Source: JAJCYX01 sp965243825
GTDB lineage: Bacteria > Chloroflexota > Dehalococcoidia > Lucifugimonadales > Lucifugimonadaceae
Assembly (NCBI GenBank): GCA_965243825.1
Contig: CBDEVT010000001.1
Coordinates: 1 to 64,000, forward strand
DNA: 64,000 nt
Direction of reading: 5' to 3'
Below are positions 35,150 to 45,553 of the stretch, piece after piece (positions within the stretch are counted from its first letter, which is position 1; each line of letters begins with the position of its first letter). Below the pieces are notes generated by a model, which saw only the letters and a list, made by a program, of their open reading frames with translations, had not been told where the DNA came from and ran no database searches. The position numbers and the translations under genes are program-made.

Positions 35150-37762
35150 ATGCTCATACCCGCACACATCCACAACCCAACCAGCGTCATCTCGAAACGG
35201 ATTCTGGTACCTAGAACCCTGACGTACCTGCCGAGTTGGGTCGCCTCTACTCCATTCTATGTCGGAGCATTCTGGTTCCTGCTCAGCATGGTGGTTATGC
35301 TGTCCATGTGGGGCATGGATCCGGACATCTTCATCACGCCAGACGAGGCAAACAATCACAGGGCGGCGACACTCCTGCATGAATCTGGCTCAGCCAGTTA
35401 CACCCAGGACATCAATGATTCGCAGGACCTGATCCACCAGCGGTTCTGGATCAGTGACGGGAACACAGTTCTGCTGTCGTATCCGCCGTTCACCTATTTC
35501 GTGCAAGCCCTTCTGATGGGTGTCCCTCTGATTGGCGGGCTACTCATAATGATGATACCGGCCATCGGCATCGCATGTATTGCATCATCCATCGCATTAC
35601 TCGGTAAGAATCGGCAATGGCTGAGCATCATGGCCCCGGCCGTGGCATATCCAGTTTTGTTCTGGTTATTGCGCCCATGGATGAACATGTCCTACTTCCT
35701 GGCGTTTGTGGCCATTGCACTGCTTTTGGGTGCGATATGGAAGTCCAGTTCGAACAACAAGCATCTGTACTTAGCATTTCTTATGCTGATAGCGGCAGCG
35801 CTCACACGGCCTGACTACATTCACCTTGTGTTCGGAGTCGGTGTCTTGCTTAGCCTGGCTTTTGCACCGCGTAGTCATTCCAAAAAGATTGTTATCACTG
35901 GCGCTGCGGCAGGGCTTATTGCCGTGTTAGGTCTGGCAATACTTAACGCAATGACCACCGGTTCGCCCACGACTTTCGCATATCAGAAGGTTGAAGCGGT
36001 AGAAGAACAAACAATAGATAGTTTGCCATTACAACTTGATAAAGTTGCGTTCCTGCTTTTCCCACATGGAATCAGGCCAATTAGCGAATATGGTGAACTG
36101 CTTTACAAATACTGGATCACCATGCCAGGTATGGGATTGTTTATGGCTGGAATGGTATTCACGGCATTTAAAGGCGGATACCCTTCCGACAGAAGACAGT
36201 TGTATCTGTTAATTGGGACCTACGTGTTCCTGGCATTTTTCGTGATAACACGTGTGACGATAGACAGATCAGGTGCCGAACAGCCAATTGCAGACATATC
36301 ACACGGGCTACCTCGTATTTGGTCAGTAGCCTACCTGCTGCTGATACTCCCTCTGTTCATGCTTGCGATGAGTAGTGGTCCCTGGTGGATAGCTCTCCGT
36401 ACCGGTTTACAAACTCGCAAAGCGAACATACTCAGATTCACCTTGACGGTAATCCCCAGGCGTGAATTCTGGAGCTATTTCAGGATGGACCTGAGTCGCA
36501 CTGTTGGAGTTGCAGCAATTGTCCTGACTGGTTTCTATGGCCTCTACATCGTTGCATTTGGCCCGGGCGAATCACTGCAACGAATGAGTTCAATGATCGC
36601 TGACTGGGAAGAGACCGTTCCACGATGGACTATTGACACACCTGAGGATGCCGTCGTGTACTCGACGCACCTCGACAAGATTCTCTGGTCACATCGAACA
36701 GTCGCAGTTCTTCCAGGCAAGGTCACAAGATCCGATGAGGAATTCGACAAAGTGGCCTTATCCATCACAGATGTTGTAGCGGCTGGTCGTCCTGTGAGCG
36801 TGATTCGAACCAACTGGAGCGAATCAGACATAGCACAGGTCAACGAACGGCTATCGAGTCGGGGTCTGGTACTGATTCCGACCGGGCCAAGGTCTTCTGA
36901 CCCCTGGCACCTGGAAACACGACCTGTGGAACTCGTTTTGGAGAACACGGGCGTTGACAGATACACCGCCACACTGCCAATTAACTCAACGTCGCAACGA
37001 TTGGTCGTACTTAATGATGGCTCTACTTCGAATCTGGTTGAGAACCCGTCATTCGAAGAATCCCTGGCTGGCTGGGGTGGCCCGGACTACGGTGAATTCC
37101 TCCGTCTGGTGGACACGGATTCAGTCGCGGGAGATAGCTCATTGCGTATGGAACTACCTGCCAACGGCCTCACCCAGGACAACGTAAGAACTTCTTATCT
37201 CCTGGACATCAAAGACGTTGACTTCGACACCTGGACACTCAGAACGAAGGTACAGGTACAGGAGCTTGATGGTGCCGAAGTTGTTTTGAAGGGTCATGTC
37301 CAGGACAGTGGAGGAAAGTTCATCCAGTTAAACCGTGTTACCACCGGTACAGTCACCGATGGTTATGTCGATTTGTCTGTAAGTGCTGACGAAATCCCTG
37401 ACGGCGCGGCCAAGCTGCTTATTCAGTTGTCAGTTGAACCGACTGAGGAATCCGGGTCTGGGGTTGTCCTGTGGGATGCGGTACAGCTGACACCCGGCTT
37501 ATGGCCCGCATCGGAATACTGTGATGGTGACCAGAACGGATGCAGCTGGGCTGGAGCTAGCCATGACTCGGCCAGTTTTAGAACAGGTGATATCAGCACC
37601 ATAACGGTGTTTGCCGAAGACGGCGGCGTCATCGACAGACTGCCATGGAGTCAAATTGAAGCCGGCGACGGAGTCATTGAACTATCCGAGTTAAGACCGG
37701 GTTCAGAAGCGACCGTCTCAATCGAATCGAGATACATGCCTCGAATCGCAACTGAGAACTAA
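35150..37762 (+). CDS. GT-C-like membrane glycosyltransferase with C-terminal carbohydrate-binding-like domain
   Basis: An 870-residue protein. About eleven hydrophobic helices cover residues 35-490. The first external loop has 'ITPDEANNHRAATLLHESG', where a GT-C catalytic Asp-Glu pair is expected. The C-terminal 380 residues are soluble and include 'NLVENPSFEESLAGW', the typical opening of a CBM4/9-like beta-sandwich (about residues 622-790). The start is eight bases after the lyase gene, so the two are co-transcribed. It may transfer a sugar to, or hold, the same glycan that the lyase processes. Substrate unknown. Confidence 0.7.
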   Translation: MLIPAHIHNPTSVISKRILVPRTLTYLPSWVASTPFYVGAFWFLLSMVVMLSMWGMDPDIFITPDEANNHRAATLLHESGSASYTQDINDSQDLIHQRFWISDGNTVLLSYPPFTYFVQALLMGVPLIGGLLIMMIPAIGIACIASSIALLGKNRQWLSIMAPAVAYPVLFWLLRPWMNMSYFLAFVAIALLLGAIWKSSSNNKHLYLAFLMLIAAALTRPDYIHLVFGVGVLLSLAFAPRSHSKKIVITGAAAGLIAVLGLAILNAMTTGSPTTFAYQKVEAVEEQTIDSLPLQLDKVAFLLFPHGIRPISEYGELLYKYWITMPGMGLFMAGMVFTAFKGGYPSDRRQLYLLIGTYVFLAFFVITRVTIDRSGAEQPIADISHGLPRIWSVAYLLLILPLFMLAMSSGPWWIALRTGLQTRKANILRFTLTVIPRREFWSYFRMDLSRTVGVAAIVLTGFYGLYIVAFGPGESLQRMSSMIADWEETVPRWTIDTPEDAVVYSTHLDKILWSHRTVAVLPGKVTRSDEEFDKVALSITDVVAAGRPVSVIRTNWSESDIAQVNERLSSRGLVLIPTGPRSSDPWHLETRPVELVLENTGVDRYTATLPINSTSQRLVVLNDGSTSNLVENPSFEESLAGWGGPDYGEFLRLVDTDSVAGDSSLRMELPANGLTQDNVRTSYLLDIKDVDFDTWTLRTKVQVQELDGAEVVLKGHVQDSGGKFIQLNRVTTGTVTDGYVDLSVSADEIPDGAAKLLIQLSVEPTEESGSGVVLWDAVQLTPGLWPASEYCDGDQNGCSWAGASHDSASFRTGDISTITVFAEDGGVIDRLPWSQIEAGDGVIELSELRPGSEATVSIESRYMPRIATEN

Positions 37763-37847
37763 GCTACTTTTCGGATGATCGTTACTTAACTGCAAGGAGA
37801 GCCGTGCTTCTGAGAGTCAATCGAATCGTTAAACAGGTGATGCAAAG

Positions 37848-38846
37848 GTGTCTTCCGTGTTTCACCTGAGCACCAACCGGCCGTATGTCAGTGCGGCTCT
37901 GATACGCGCTATAGCCGCCCTGGGAACGTTCGGGTTCGTCGCCTGGATATCGGTCAAGGCTTTTTCCGAGGTCCGTTTCGATTCGATTGACCTCTCGATG
38001 CTGGCGCTCTCAACCGTCTTCTACGCGGCGTCAGTGGCTGCGTTGCCACTGTTCTGGGTAATCCTCCTGCGGGCGTACGCTCCGGATTGGACGACGCGCG
38101 CATCAAAGGGTTTTCTAGAACTCGCCCTTGTCTACTCGAGGAGCTGGATCGCCCGCTACGTGCCCGGGCGAATCTGGATGTTCGGCGGACGGGTACTTTA
38201 CGGGTCAGCGTTAGGAATTCCGAAATGGACGGTGCTCAAGTCCACCATCGTTGAGGGGTTAATTCTCCAGGCAATTACCCTGTGGCTCGCAGTGATGATG
38301 GTCATGGCGTACTTCGGGCAGTGGCTGGCAGTGACCGGCGTAGCCGCACTCGCACCTATCCTGTTCGCGATCTATTTAAGGAAGTCTCACCGGTTGATAA
38401 CGGTCGTTCCGATCGAACGGGTTCGAGACCTCATGACACTACCGGCGAATCGCTCAACAATCGTCGCTTTTGTTTACGGCGTGCTTCTGAACATATCGCT
38501 ACTGGTCTCGGTGACCATACTGGCTGTCGCGGTACTCGGCGTCGACATCAAAACCGCCTCAATGATTGCCGGTCTCTGGGGCATCAGTGTTGTGGCCGGA
38601 TTTATCACAACGGTTACACCAGCTGGACTCGGCGTGCGTGAAGCGGTTGGTGTCGTGCTGTTGAGCACGATCATCGACCGGCCTGATGCGGTGCTTTTCA
38701 TGAGTGTCGGTCGAGGTGTCTCGTTGATTGTCGACTTTGTGTTGGCAGGGGCTGTGGAACTCTATTTCCACGGAGCCAAACTCAAAAAGACAGATCGCTT
38801 CACCCCGGTTGATACCGTCGGCGTTCAAGATCAACCAACTAGCTGA
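37848..38846 (+). CDS. Lysylphosphatidylglycerol synthase TM region/AglD-like flippase-family membrane protein
   Basis: A 332-residue protein with about eight hydrophobic helices. The segments 'SWIARYVPGRIWMFGGRVLYG' and 'GFITTVTPAGLGVREAVGVVLL' are typical of the UPF0104 / LPG synthase transmembrane family, which includes AglD-like proteins in glycan loci. There is no C-terminal aminoacyl-transfer domain, so it is not a full MprF. A role in moving lipid-linked intermediates is often suggested for such proteins but is not proven. The GTG start has no well-spaced ribosome site. Confidence 0.75.
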   Translation: MSSVFHLSTNRPYVSAALIRAIAALGTFGFVAWISVKAFSEVRFDSIDLSMLALSTVFYAASVAALPLFWVILLRAYAPDWTTRASKGFLELALVYSRSWIARYVPGRIWMFGGRVLYGSALGIPKWTVLKSTIVEGLILQAITLWLAVMMVMAYFGQWLAVTGVAALAPILFAIYLRKSHRLITVVPIERVRDLMTLPANRSTIVAFVYGVLLNISLLVSVTILAVAVLGVDIKTASMIAGLWGISVVAGFITTVTPAGLGVREAVGVVLLSTIIDRPDAVLFMSVGRGVSLIVDFVLAGAVELYFHGAKLKKTDRFTPVDTVGVQDQPTS

Positions 38847-38862
38847 AAGAGGTCATCGAGAC

Positions 38863-39993
38863 ATGAAGATCGCATACGTCGGTGCCTATGACAGTGAGTA
38901 CCCTCGCAACAGAATAATCGTTGACGGGCTACGCCGATCTGGCGCGGAGGTTGTCGAGTTCAACATTGAACTCAAGGGAACGAAATCCACATCGTTTCAA
39001 TCTCATCGCTTTCTCAACGTTATTTCGCTCCTGTTCAGGCAGGTTCGCCACCAGGTCCTTCTGGCATGGACGTTGGTCAAGGCACGCAAGGTTGACGCGA
39101 TCGTTGTTGGTTTCCCGGGTTACCAGGACATCCCATTGGCCTATGTCGCAACCCGCGCTCGCCGGATTCCGCTGATCTTCGACCCTCTAGTCTCTGTCTA
39201 TGAAACCCTGGTGGAAGACAGACAGCTCTACAAGGAATCTTCGTTTTTCGCTCGGGCTGTTCGTCGCATTGAGAAGGTACTTTTCCGACTACCAGACCTT
39301 GTGATTGCAGATACCGATGTTCACGCTGAATACTTTTCCAGCAACCTTGGAGCAAGGCGAGTCTCCACCTCGTATGTCGGAGCCACTGACCGATTCTTCG
39401 TCATCGAAAAATCTGGTTCTGGCAACGGTGCAGGCGGTTCGGAATTCAAGGTTCTCTTTTACGGCTCATATATCCCGTTACACGGGATCGAGCACATTGT
39501 TGAAGCTGCCAAGATTCTCAGGGATGAGCCGATTTCGTTTGAAATCATCGGAACAGGCCAACTGTTCGAAGGCATCGAAAAGAGAGTCAACGATCTTGGA
39601 CTTGAAAAATTCAATCTCCGAGGCTGGGCTGATCAGGAACAGATAGTCTCTTCAATCAGATCAGCCGATCTATGTCTTGGCATCTTCGGCGCAACTGCCA
39701 AAGCCGGACGAGTCGTTCCTAACAAGGTGTTCGAGTGCCTGGCTGCAGGAAAACCCGTCTTGACGATGGACTCAGCGGCATCAAGGGAAGTGCTGCAAGA
39801 CGGCACAAATGTATTCCTGTGTGAGCCCGGTGACGGAGCTGCCATCGCCAAAAGCATTCGCTCGATAAAAGATTCGGTGGAACTACGTGCTACGGTCGGT
39901 GGCGCAGCCGCTCAGCTTTCGAAGGACCGGTTCACATCGCAGGCCATAGGCGAGTCGGTGCTTGAGGCGGTCGAAAACCTCAAGGCAGCCTGA
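38863..39993 (+). CDS. GT-B glycosyltransferase, family 4-like
   Basis: A 376-residue cytosolic glycosyltransferase. The N-terminal Rossmann domain starts 'MKIAYVGAYDSEYPRNRIIVDGLRRSG'. The C-terminal domain holds 'VLFYGSYIPLHGIEHIVEAAKIL' and 'IIGTGQLFEGIEKRVNDLG', and the nucleotide-sugar site 'VPNKVFECLAAGKPVLTMDS' with the usual Glu. ATG at 38863 has AGAGG ten bases upstream and lies 16 bases after the preceding stop. It likely adds a sugar to a lipid-linked repeat unit inside the cell. Donor unknown. Confidence 0.88.
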   Translation: MKIAYVGAYDSEYPRNRIIVDGLRRSGAEVVEFNIELKGTKSTSFQSHRFLNVISLLFRQVRHQVLLAWTLVKARKVDAIVVGFPGYQDIPLAYVATRARRIPLIFDPLVSVYETLVEDRQLYKESSFFARAVRRIEKVLFRLPDLVIADTDVHAEYFSSNLGARRVSTSYVGATDRFFVIEKSGSGNGAGGSEFKVLFYGSYIPLHGIEHIVEAAKILRDEPISFEIIGTGQLFEGIEKRVNDLGLEKFNLRGWADQEQIVSSIRSADLCLGIFGATAKAGRVVPNKVFECLAAGKPVLTMDSAASREVLQDGTNVFLCEPGDGAAIAKSIRSIKDSVELRATVGGAAAQLSKDRFTSQAIGESVLEAVENLKAA

Positions 39994-40028
39994 GCGACTG
40001 ACGAGGGGCACCGGATCCGAAATCCTGA

Positions 40029-41722
40029 CTAAATACGCCGATAAACAAAGGCGTCTTCTAGTACTGTTTCGAGCTCAAACAGGTCAGACCGTTGCGGTAC
40101 CTGAGCCTGGAAAAGGCCAGGACTCTCCGAAAAATCCCACAACATGATCACCAGGAATTCGGTCTCCTCGGCCACCATGATCTCGTGTAGGCGATCTGCG
40201 TCAAAGGTGCCCAGCCAACCCATGAGTCGATAGTCACGAACATTGCGCCAGTTCTCGGCACCTTCGTCGTACCAGCCATCCATGATAGCCACACCTGCTC
40301 GCTTCGGAATCCAATACCCGTCCCAGTTGCGGTATCCGACCGCAAGAACTTTGGATTCCTTCGGAACATTGGCATCAATCCAGGTTATTGAGTCAGATAC
40401 TGAATGTGGCTCTTCTACAGGCTCGAGAGAACTTCCGGCCGAAACGGTGTCTATGACAGGTGATGCAAGCAAGATCGCCATGATCGAGACTGGAACAACA
40501 TAGCTGGTGTTCAGTCTCCGGGATTCTATGAAGGTCTTAACTGCAAATGCCGAAAGCAACGCCAGCATCGGTGCGACGTAGAATGCAAATCTCGAAACAT
40601 CGAATCCGCTGAATGGATAGACACGGATGAATGGGTTTGCACTCGCGCCCATCGAGAACCAGAACAGCACCAGCGCAGCTATTGCCAGCCCGCTAAAACG
40701 AGTTCGGTAGATAACTGCGTAGACACCTCCGCCAATACCCAACGCGCCCTGGACATAGCCGATGTAAGAAGGGTAGGTCTCGACTCCTATTCGACCCCTA
40801 TCGAACAGAGCTGTGACGAAGGTGGAAGCATTGAAGGACCAGTTGCCTGGCAACTCTCTTTCGAATCCAACCGAGAGTGTATTTGCCAGGAATGGCACCG
40901 CCCACCACACGGACACAACCAACGCACCTGCTGCAATCAACAGCAGCGGTCGGTGGACTGTTTTCCATGCATCCGGAGTGGCAGCAGCAAATACTGCCAG
41001 GCGAACCGAGATAGCAATCCCAATTGCGATAGCGGTCATGTGATGCGTTAACAACGCCAGGCCAAGAAGTAATCCCGCATACAAAGCCAGCTTCGGCCTG
41101 AGGGATGCCGTCCATTTCTCAGTACAGACATATGCGGCCATCGCGAATGGCATCGCAACCAGGGTTGGCAACCAACCGAAGATGCCGATGCCAGCGATCA
41201 CTGGGTACGAGAAAATGAGTAGTAGACCGCCGAAGAAGGCGTAGATCGAAGGCAGTCCAAGAGTTCGCCCTAGCCAGTACGTTGTGATAGCAGTTCCGGC
41301 GAACGCGCTGACCATCACCAGCTTGAACGTCGTCGATATATCCATCGGCGTGATTGCTGAAAGCAGACCTGCGAGTCCGTAGCCACCCGGCGAATACGCC
41401 TGCAGGTAAGGCAGCCCGCCGTACCACCATTCATCCGTCAGGAAAGAGCCACCTGAGCCTAGAAGCGATCGTTCGAAAACCAGCCGAAATGCAGAAACGT
41501 CGGGGCATCAACACCTGGCGGATCCCCGGCAGCAAAATACGGGGCAAGTGAAATGAAAGCAACGAGAGCAAGCGAAATCTGCCAGCGTGCCCTCGAAATG
41601 GCGTCTACTGCTATCGATACCTGCTCGCGTGCCCGAGACGACGAAGATACACCTACGGGACGTTTCCATGAGCGCGCAATTCGCAAGAGCGGCTCCAAGT
41701 CGAGATCGTGTGTGCATCCCAT
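40029..41722 (-). pseudogene. GT-C-like membrane protein gene interrupted by a one-base frameshift
   Basis: The C-terminal 438 residues are open from 41345 down to 40029 and contain many membrane helices. The frame actually extends upstream to 41507 with family-like sequence ('DEWWYGGLPYLQAYSPGGYG'). The missing N-terminus lies in another frame from ATG 41722 ('ISLALVAFISLAPYFAAGDPPGVDAPTFLHFGW'). The two join cleanly if one T is added to the TTTT tract (AAAA at 41476-41479 on the plus strand), giving '...LHFGWFFERSLLG...'. So this is one gene of about 564 codons with a -1 shift in a homopolymer, either a real mutation or a sequencing error. The layout resembles archaeal and bacterial membrane glycosyltransferase-related proteins of the DPPGxDxPTFLH type. 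Confidence 0.75.
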
Positions 41723-41817
41723 GCTCGGGCCATATGCCCGTTAAAGCACGCGTGCTAGCTTCAAATCTGAACTAGTCAACCGCAAACCACACGATCAGAT
41801 TACGGAGAACTTGGCCT

Positions 41818-42699
41818 TTAGCCGGCGTTGGCAACCGCTGCAGAGATCGCCCGCTCTGCGAAAACCTGTGTCATCGCCTGTCTGTAGTCAGCTGAGGCAT
41901 GAACATCTTCGTTGAACAGTCCTTCGATCTCGGCGCCCGCTCGCTTTGATGCATTGCGTATTACGTTCGACTCGAGCTTCTTGCCGACGAGTATGCGTTC
42001 GGTACGCTTTGCTCGCGACGCAAACGGTCCGGCACCGGTTATGGCGACTCGTGCACGCTCACACGTGCCATCCGACGCCAGACTGATAACTGCAGCGACG
42101 CCAACAAGCGCATAGTGTGATGCCTTGTTAGCCAGTTTCACGTAGGCGGTCCCTGTCTTAGCTGGCAATTTAGGGATCTCGATACGCGTTAAGACCTCAT
42201 TGGGACGCAACGCGGTCGTCAAGAAATCCTTGAAGAACCGGTCTGCCGGGATCTCTCGACCGGAACGCTGGGTCTTGGTCACCATGACGGCTTCCAAAGC
42301 GAGAACCACTGCTGGTAGATCGGCAGAAGGGTCCGAATGTGAAACGGCTCCGCCTATCGTGCCGAAGTTTCGCACCTGGGCATCTGCAACTTGCGAAGCT
42401 GCATCCGCCAACAACGGAGCCGCTGCTTGCACGTCCTTAGAGCTCTCTAATTCGTGGTAAGTCGTCATCGAACCGATGCTCAGTCCGTCAGCAGAACTCT
42501 TTATGCCTTTCAGCTCGCTGACGCCAGAAAGGTCGATCAGCGCTTCAGGGCTGGCGAGTCTTAGCTTCATCAGCGGAACGAGGCTGTGTCCACCGGCCAG
42601 CAGCTTCGCCCCTGCCCCGTGCTTGCTCAACAGTCGAGATGCCTCAGCGACCGACTCAGGTCTTTCGTAAACGAATGGAGCGGATGTCATTGTCACCAT
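41818..42699 (-). CDS. Molybdenum hydroxylase FAD-binding subunit (CoxM-like)
   Basis: A 293-residue medium subunit of the xanthine dehydrogenase family. The FAD-binding motifs are clear: 'AGGHSLVPLMKLRLASP' and 'NFGTIGGAVSHSDPSADLPA'. ATG at 42699 is chosen because GGGAG lies seven bases upstream and the large-subunit gene stops at 42702. It passes electrons from the 2Fe-2S subunit to its external acceptor. Third gene of the S-L-M operon. Confidence 0.92.
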   Translation of the reverse strand: MVTMTSAPFVYERPESVAEASRLLSKHGAGAKLLAGGHSLVPLMKLRLASPEALIDLSGVSELKGIKSSADGLSIGSMTTYHELESSKDVQAAAPLLADAASQVADAQVRNFGTIGGAVSHSDPSADLPAVVLALEAVMVTKTQRSGREIPADRFFKDFLTTALRPNEVLTRIEIPKLPAKTGTAYVKLANKASHYALVGVAAVISLASDGTCERARVAITGAGPFASRAKRTERILVGKKLESNVIRNASKRAGAEIEGLFNEDVHASADYRQAMTQVFAERAISAAVANAG

Positions 42700-42701
42700 T
42701 T

Positions 42702-45083
42702 CTAGCTCCCTTTCCTTGCTGCCGAGCGCTTCGCGCGTTGTGCTTCTTTCGCGTCCTGAATCGTCCGCCATACCCGCTCCGATTGAAGCGGCATGTCGAT
42801 GTGATTTACTCCGAGATGCTTCAGTGCATCAACGACCGCATTGACGACGGCGGGACTTGAAGCGATCGTCCCAGCCTCCCCGACACCTTTCGCACCAAGC
42901 TCGTTGACGTTTGAAGGGGTAATCGTCTTGTCAGTGACTATTGATGGAACGTCTTCTGCCGTCGGGACTGCGTAGTCCAGCATCGATCCCGTTAGAAGCT
43001 GACCGTCATCGTCGTATACAGCGCTTTCTTGTAACGCCTGGCCAAGACCCTGGACAACCCCACCATGGACAAGTCCGTCGACGATCATCGGATTGATTAT
43101 GTTGCCAATGTCATCGACAGCCACGTATTTGACGACTTCGGTCTGACCCGTCGCTTCATCAATCTTTACGATGCAGAAATGTGCACCAAACGGCCATGTG
43201 AAGTTCTCCGGATCGAAGAAACTCGTCTCTTCGAGTCCCGGTTCCATCCTTGGAGGTAGATTGATCGCTGAGTGCGCTGCCAGCGCGACATCACCAAAAG
43301 GAATCTCTTTTTCAGGAACGTCCTCTATCCGGAAAACGCCGTCTTCAAACTGAACCAATTTTGGATCTGCATTCAGTTCGTGGGCCGCGATTTTCAAGGC
43401 CTTTTCTTTCACCTTCTTGAGGCTCAGAAGTAGCGCTCCACCACCGACCGCGAGCGAACGGGAACCGAACGTGCCGGTTCCAAACTGTTGGCGATCCGTG
43501 TCGCCATGGAGTACGTCCACATCATCCATCGGTACACCTAGCTCGGCCGACACTATCTGTGCGAAGGATGTTTCATGTCCCTGGCCGTGCGGCGAGGTCC
43601 CGGTCAGTACGGTGACTTTGCCCGTTGGGTGAACTCGAACGGTGCTGCTCTCCCAGAGACCCGCACCAGCTCCAAGTGAGGCTGCCACCGCAGAGGGCGC
43701 CAGCCCGCAGATTTCGATATAGGTGCAGAAGCCCACACCAAGGAGTTGACCTTCTTTCCGAGCAGCGCGCTGTTCTTCGCGGAAGGCACGCATGTCAATA
43801 TGCTCAAGCGCCTTATCCAGCACCGCTCGATAGTTGCCGGTGTCGTACCTGACTCCGGTCGCAACCTCTTTACCGTTCTTGAACGGCGCCAGGAAGTTCT
43901 TGCGCCTTACCGCAAGCGGGTCCTTCCCGATCTCCTGGGCGAAGCGGTCCACCATACGCTCAACCAGCATCGTCGCCTCAGGGCGGCCTGCGCCCCGATA
44001 AGCATCTACGGGAGTCGTGTTGGTGAACACTGCAGTCACATCGCACGAAAGGTTCGGGAACTTGTACAGGCCTGAGAGCATCAGGCCGAAAAGAATCGTG
44101 GGAATTCCCGGTGCGAAGGTTGAAAAGTATGCGCCCATGTTGGCGTATACATGTGTTTTCAACCCGGTGATGGTGCCGTCCTTGTTGCCACAGATCTCAA
44201 CGTCGGCGATGTGATCTCGTCCGTGCGTTGTGGCGAGGTAATTCTCCTGTCGTCCCTCGGTCCACTTGATCGGCCGACCCAGGTTCTTGGCGATGATGCC
44301 GCAGATGATCTCTTCCGCATACAGATAGAGCTTCGATCCAAACGCACCACCGACGTCTGGTGCGATTATTCGAATCTTGTGCTCCGGGTGGTCGGTTACA
44401 AGGGAGAACAGGAGTCGTATCAGATGCGGTATCTGTGTCGACGTGTAGAGAGTCAAGTGATCGGATCCGACGTCGTAGTCGGCCACTACGCCCCGGGTTT
44501 CCATCGCGTTGGGTATCAGGCGCTGGTTGACGATGCGCTGTTTGACGACTACTTCCGCTTCCTTCGCAGCAGCCTCGTAGTCACCGCCGTGCACGTCCCA
44601 TTTGAACGCCACGTTGTTTTTAGCTTCTTCATGAAGTAGCGGCGCTCCGTCCTTCGTAGCCTTTTCTGCGTCGACGATTGCCGGCAGAACGTCGTATGTG
44701 ACGTCCACCAATTCAACCGCATCAGCAGCCGCAGAAGGGTCGCTCGCGACAACGGCTGCCACGATGTCACCGACGACACGAACTTTCTCGAATGCCATGG
44801 GCGGGTGGTCAGGCGCGACCATGTCTTTGATCGTCCAACCTGCAGGCAGTGAGCCGAGTTGCTCCTGCAAATCAGCACCGGTAAAAACCGTCTCTACCCC
44901 AGGGAGAGCGGCGGCCTGCGAGACATCTATGTTCTTGATCAATGCATGAGCATGTGGGCTTCGCACCAGTGCAATGTGAAGCATGCCTGCCAGTTTCACA
45001 TCATCGACATACCTGCCATGACCCGTGACTAGTCGATCATCTTCTATCCGCCGGACCGGTTCGCCAACTTGTGCAACGACCAT
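42702..45083 (-). CDS. Molybdenum hydroxylase large subunit, form II CoxL-like
   Basis: A 793-residue catalytic subunit binding molybdopterin cytosine dinucleotide. The active-site loop at residues 361-367 reads AYRGAGR. True aerobic CO dehydrogenases (form I) have AYxCSFR, so the Cys that binds copper is missing and CO oxidation should not be assumed. The family signatures 'DVGGAFGSK' and, near the C-terminus, 'GAKGVGEAGTIASSPAVVNA' with the catalytic Glu are intact, so the protein looks functional. Likely substrates are aldehydes, purines or other N-heterocycles. The start overlaps the small-subunit stop by one base (TAATG). Confidence 0.92.
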   Translation of the reverse strand: MVVAQVGEPVRRIEDDRLVTGHGRYVDDVKLAGMLHIALVRSPHAHALIKNIDVSQAAALPGVETVFTGADLQEQLGSLPAGWTIKDMVAPDHPPMAFEKVRVVGDIVAAVVASDPSAAADAVELVDVTYDVLPAIVDAEKATKDGAPLLHEEAKNNVAFKWDVHGGDYEAAAKEAEVVVKQRIVNQRLIPNAMETRGVVADYDVGSDHLTLYTSTQIPHLIRLLFSLVTDHPEHKIRIIAPDVGGAFGSKLYLYAEEIICGIIAKNLGRPIKWTEGRQENYLATTHGRDHIADVEICGNKDGTITGLKTHVYANMGAYFSTFAPGIPTILFGLMLSGLYKFPNLSCDVTAVFTNTTPVDAYRGAGRPEATMLVERMVDRFAQEIGKDPLAVRRKNFLAPFKNGKEVATGVRYDTGNYRAVLDKALEHIDMRAFREEQRAARKEGQLLGVGFCTYIEICGLAPSAVAASLGAGAGLWESSTVRVHPTGKVTVLTGTSPHGQGHETSFAQIVSAELGVPMDDVDVLHGDTDRQQFGTGTFGSRSLAVGGGALLLSLKKVKEKALKIAAHELNADPKLVQFEDGVFRIEDVPEKEIPFGDVALAAHSAINLPPRMEPGLEETSFFDPENFTWPFGAHFCIVKIDEATGQTEVVKYVAVDDIGNIINPMIVDGLVHGGVVQGLGQALQESAVYDDDGQLLTGSMLDYAVPTAEDVPSIVTDKTITPSNVNELGAKGVGEAGTIASSPAVVNAVVDALKHLGVNHIDMPLQSERVWRTIQDAKEAQRAKRSAARKGS

Positions 45084-45553
45084 TATTTTTTAGCTCCCGC
45101 GGCTGCAAACTTCACCGCTTGTACGATGTTGTGGTAGCCGGTGCAGCGGCAGAGGTTGCCTCGAATACCTCGTCTGATCTCGGCTTCCGTCGGATTGGGG
45201 TTACGTTCGACGAACTCGACCGATGTCATGATCATTCCTGGAGTGCAGAAGCCGCACTGCAAGCCGTGCTTCTCCTTGAATGCCGCTTGAACGGGATGGA
45301 CGCTCCCGTTTTCTGCCAGTCCTTCGATCGTAGTCACTTCACTGCCATTGGCCTGGACTGCAAACATGGTGCAGGATTTGACTGACTTGCCATTGATATG
45401 AATCGTGCAAGTGCCACAACTGCTGGTATCGCATCCGATATGGGTACCTGTCAGATTGCAGACCTCACGTAGGTACTGAACAAGCAGAAGTCGTTCATCC
45501 ACGGTGTCGGTGCGTGACTTCCCGTTCACGGTTACAGTAATCGTGGTTGCCAT
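45083..45553 (-). CDS. Molybdenum hydroxylase 2Fe-2S small subunit (CoxS-like)
   Basis: A 156-residue protein with two 2Fe-2S clusters. The plant-type ferredoxin cluster is 'GCDTSSCGTC' followed by a further Cys in 'VKSCTMF'. The C-terminal helical cluster is 'CGFCTPGMIM' ... 'CRCTGYHNI'. ATG at 45553 has GGAG eight bases upstream; a TTG two codons earlier is a weaker option. It is the first gene of the S-L-M operon and moves electrons from the molybdenum site to FAD. Confidence 0.93.
   Translation of the reverse strand: MATTITVTVNGKSRTDTVDERLLLVQYLREVCNLTGTHIGCDTSSCGTCTIHINGKSVKSCTMFAVQANGSEVTTIEGLAENGSVHPVQAAFKEKHGLQCGFCTPGMIMTSVEFVERNPNPTEAEIRRGIRGNLCRCTGYHNIVQAVKFAAAGAKK

Noticed and set aside
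42702..45083. Calling the large subunit a true CO dehydrogenase
   Set aside because: The active-site loop is AYRGAGR, the form II pattern, without the Cys needed for the Mo-Cu site.
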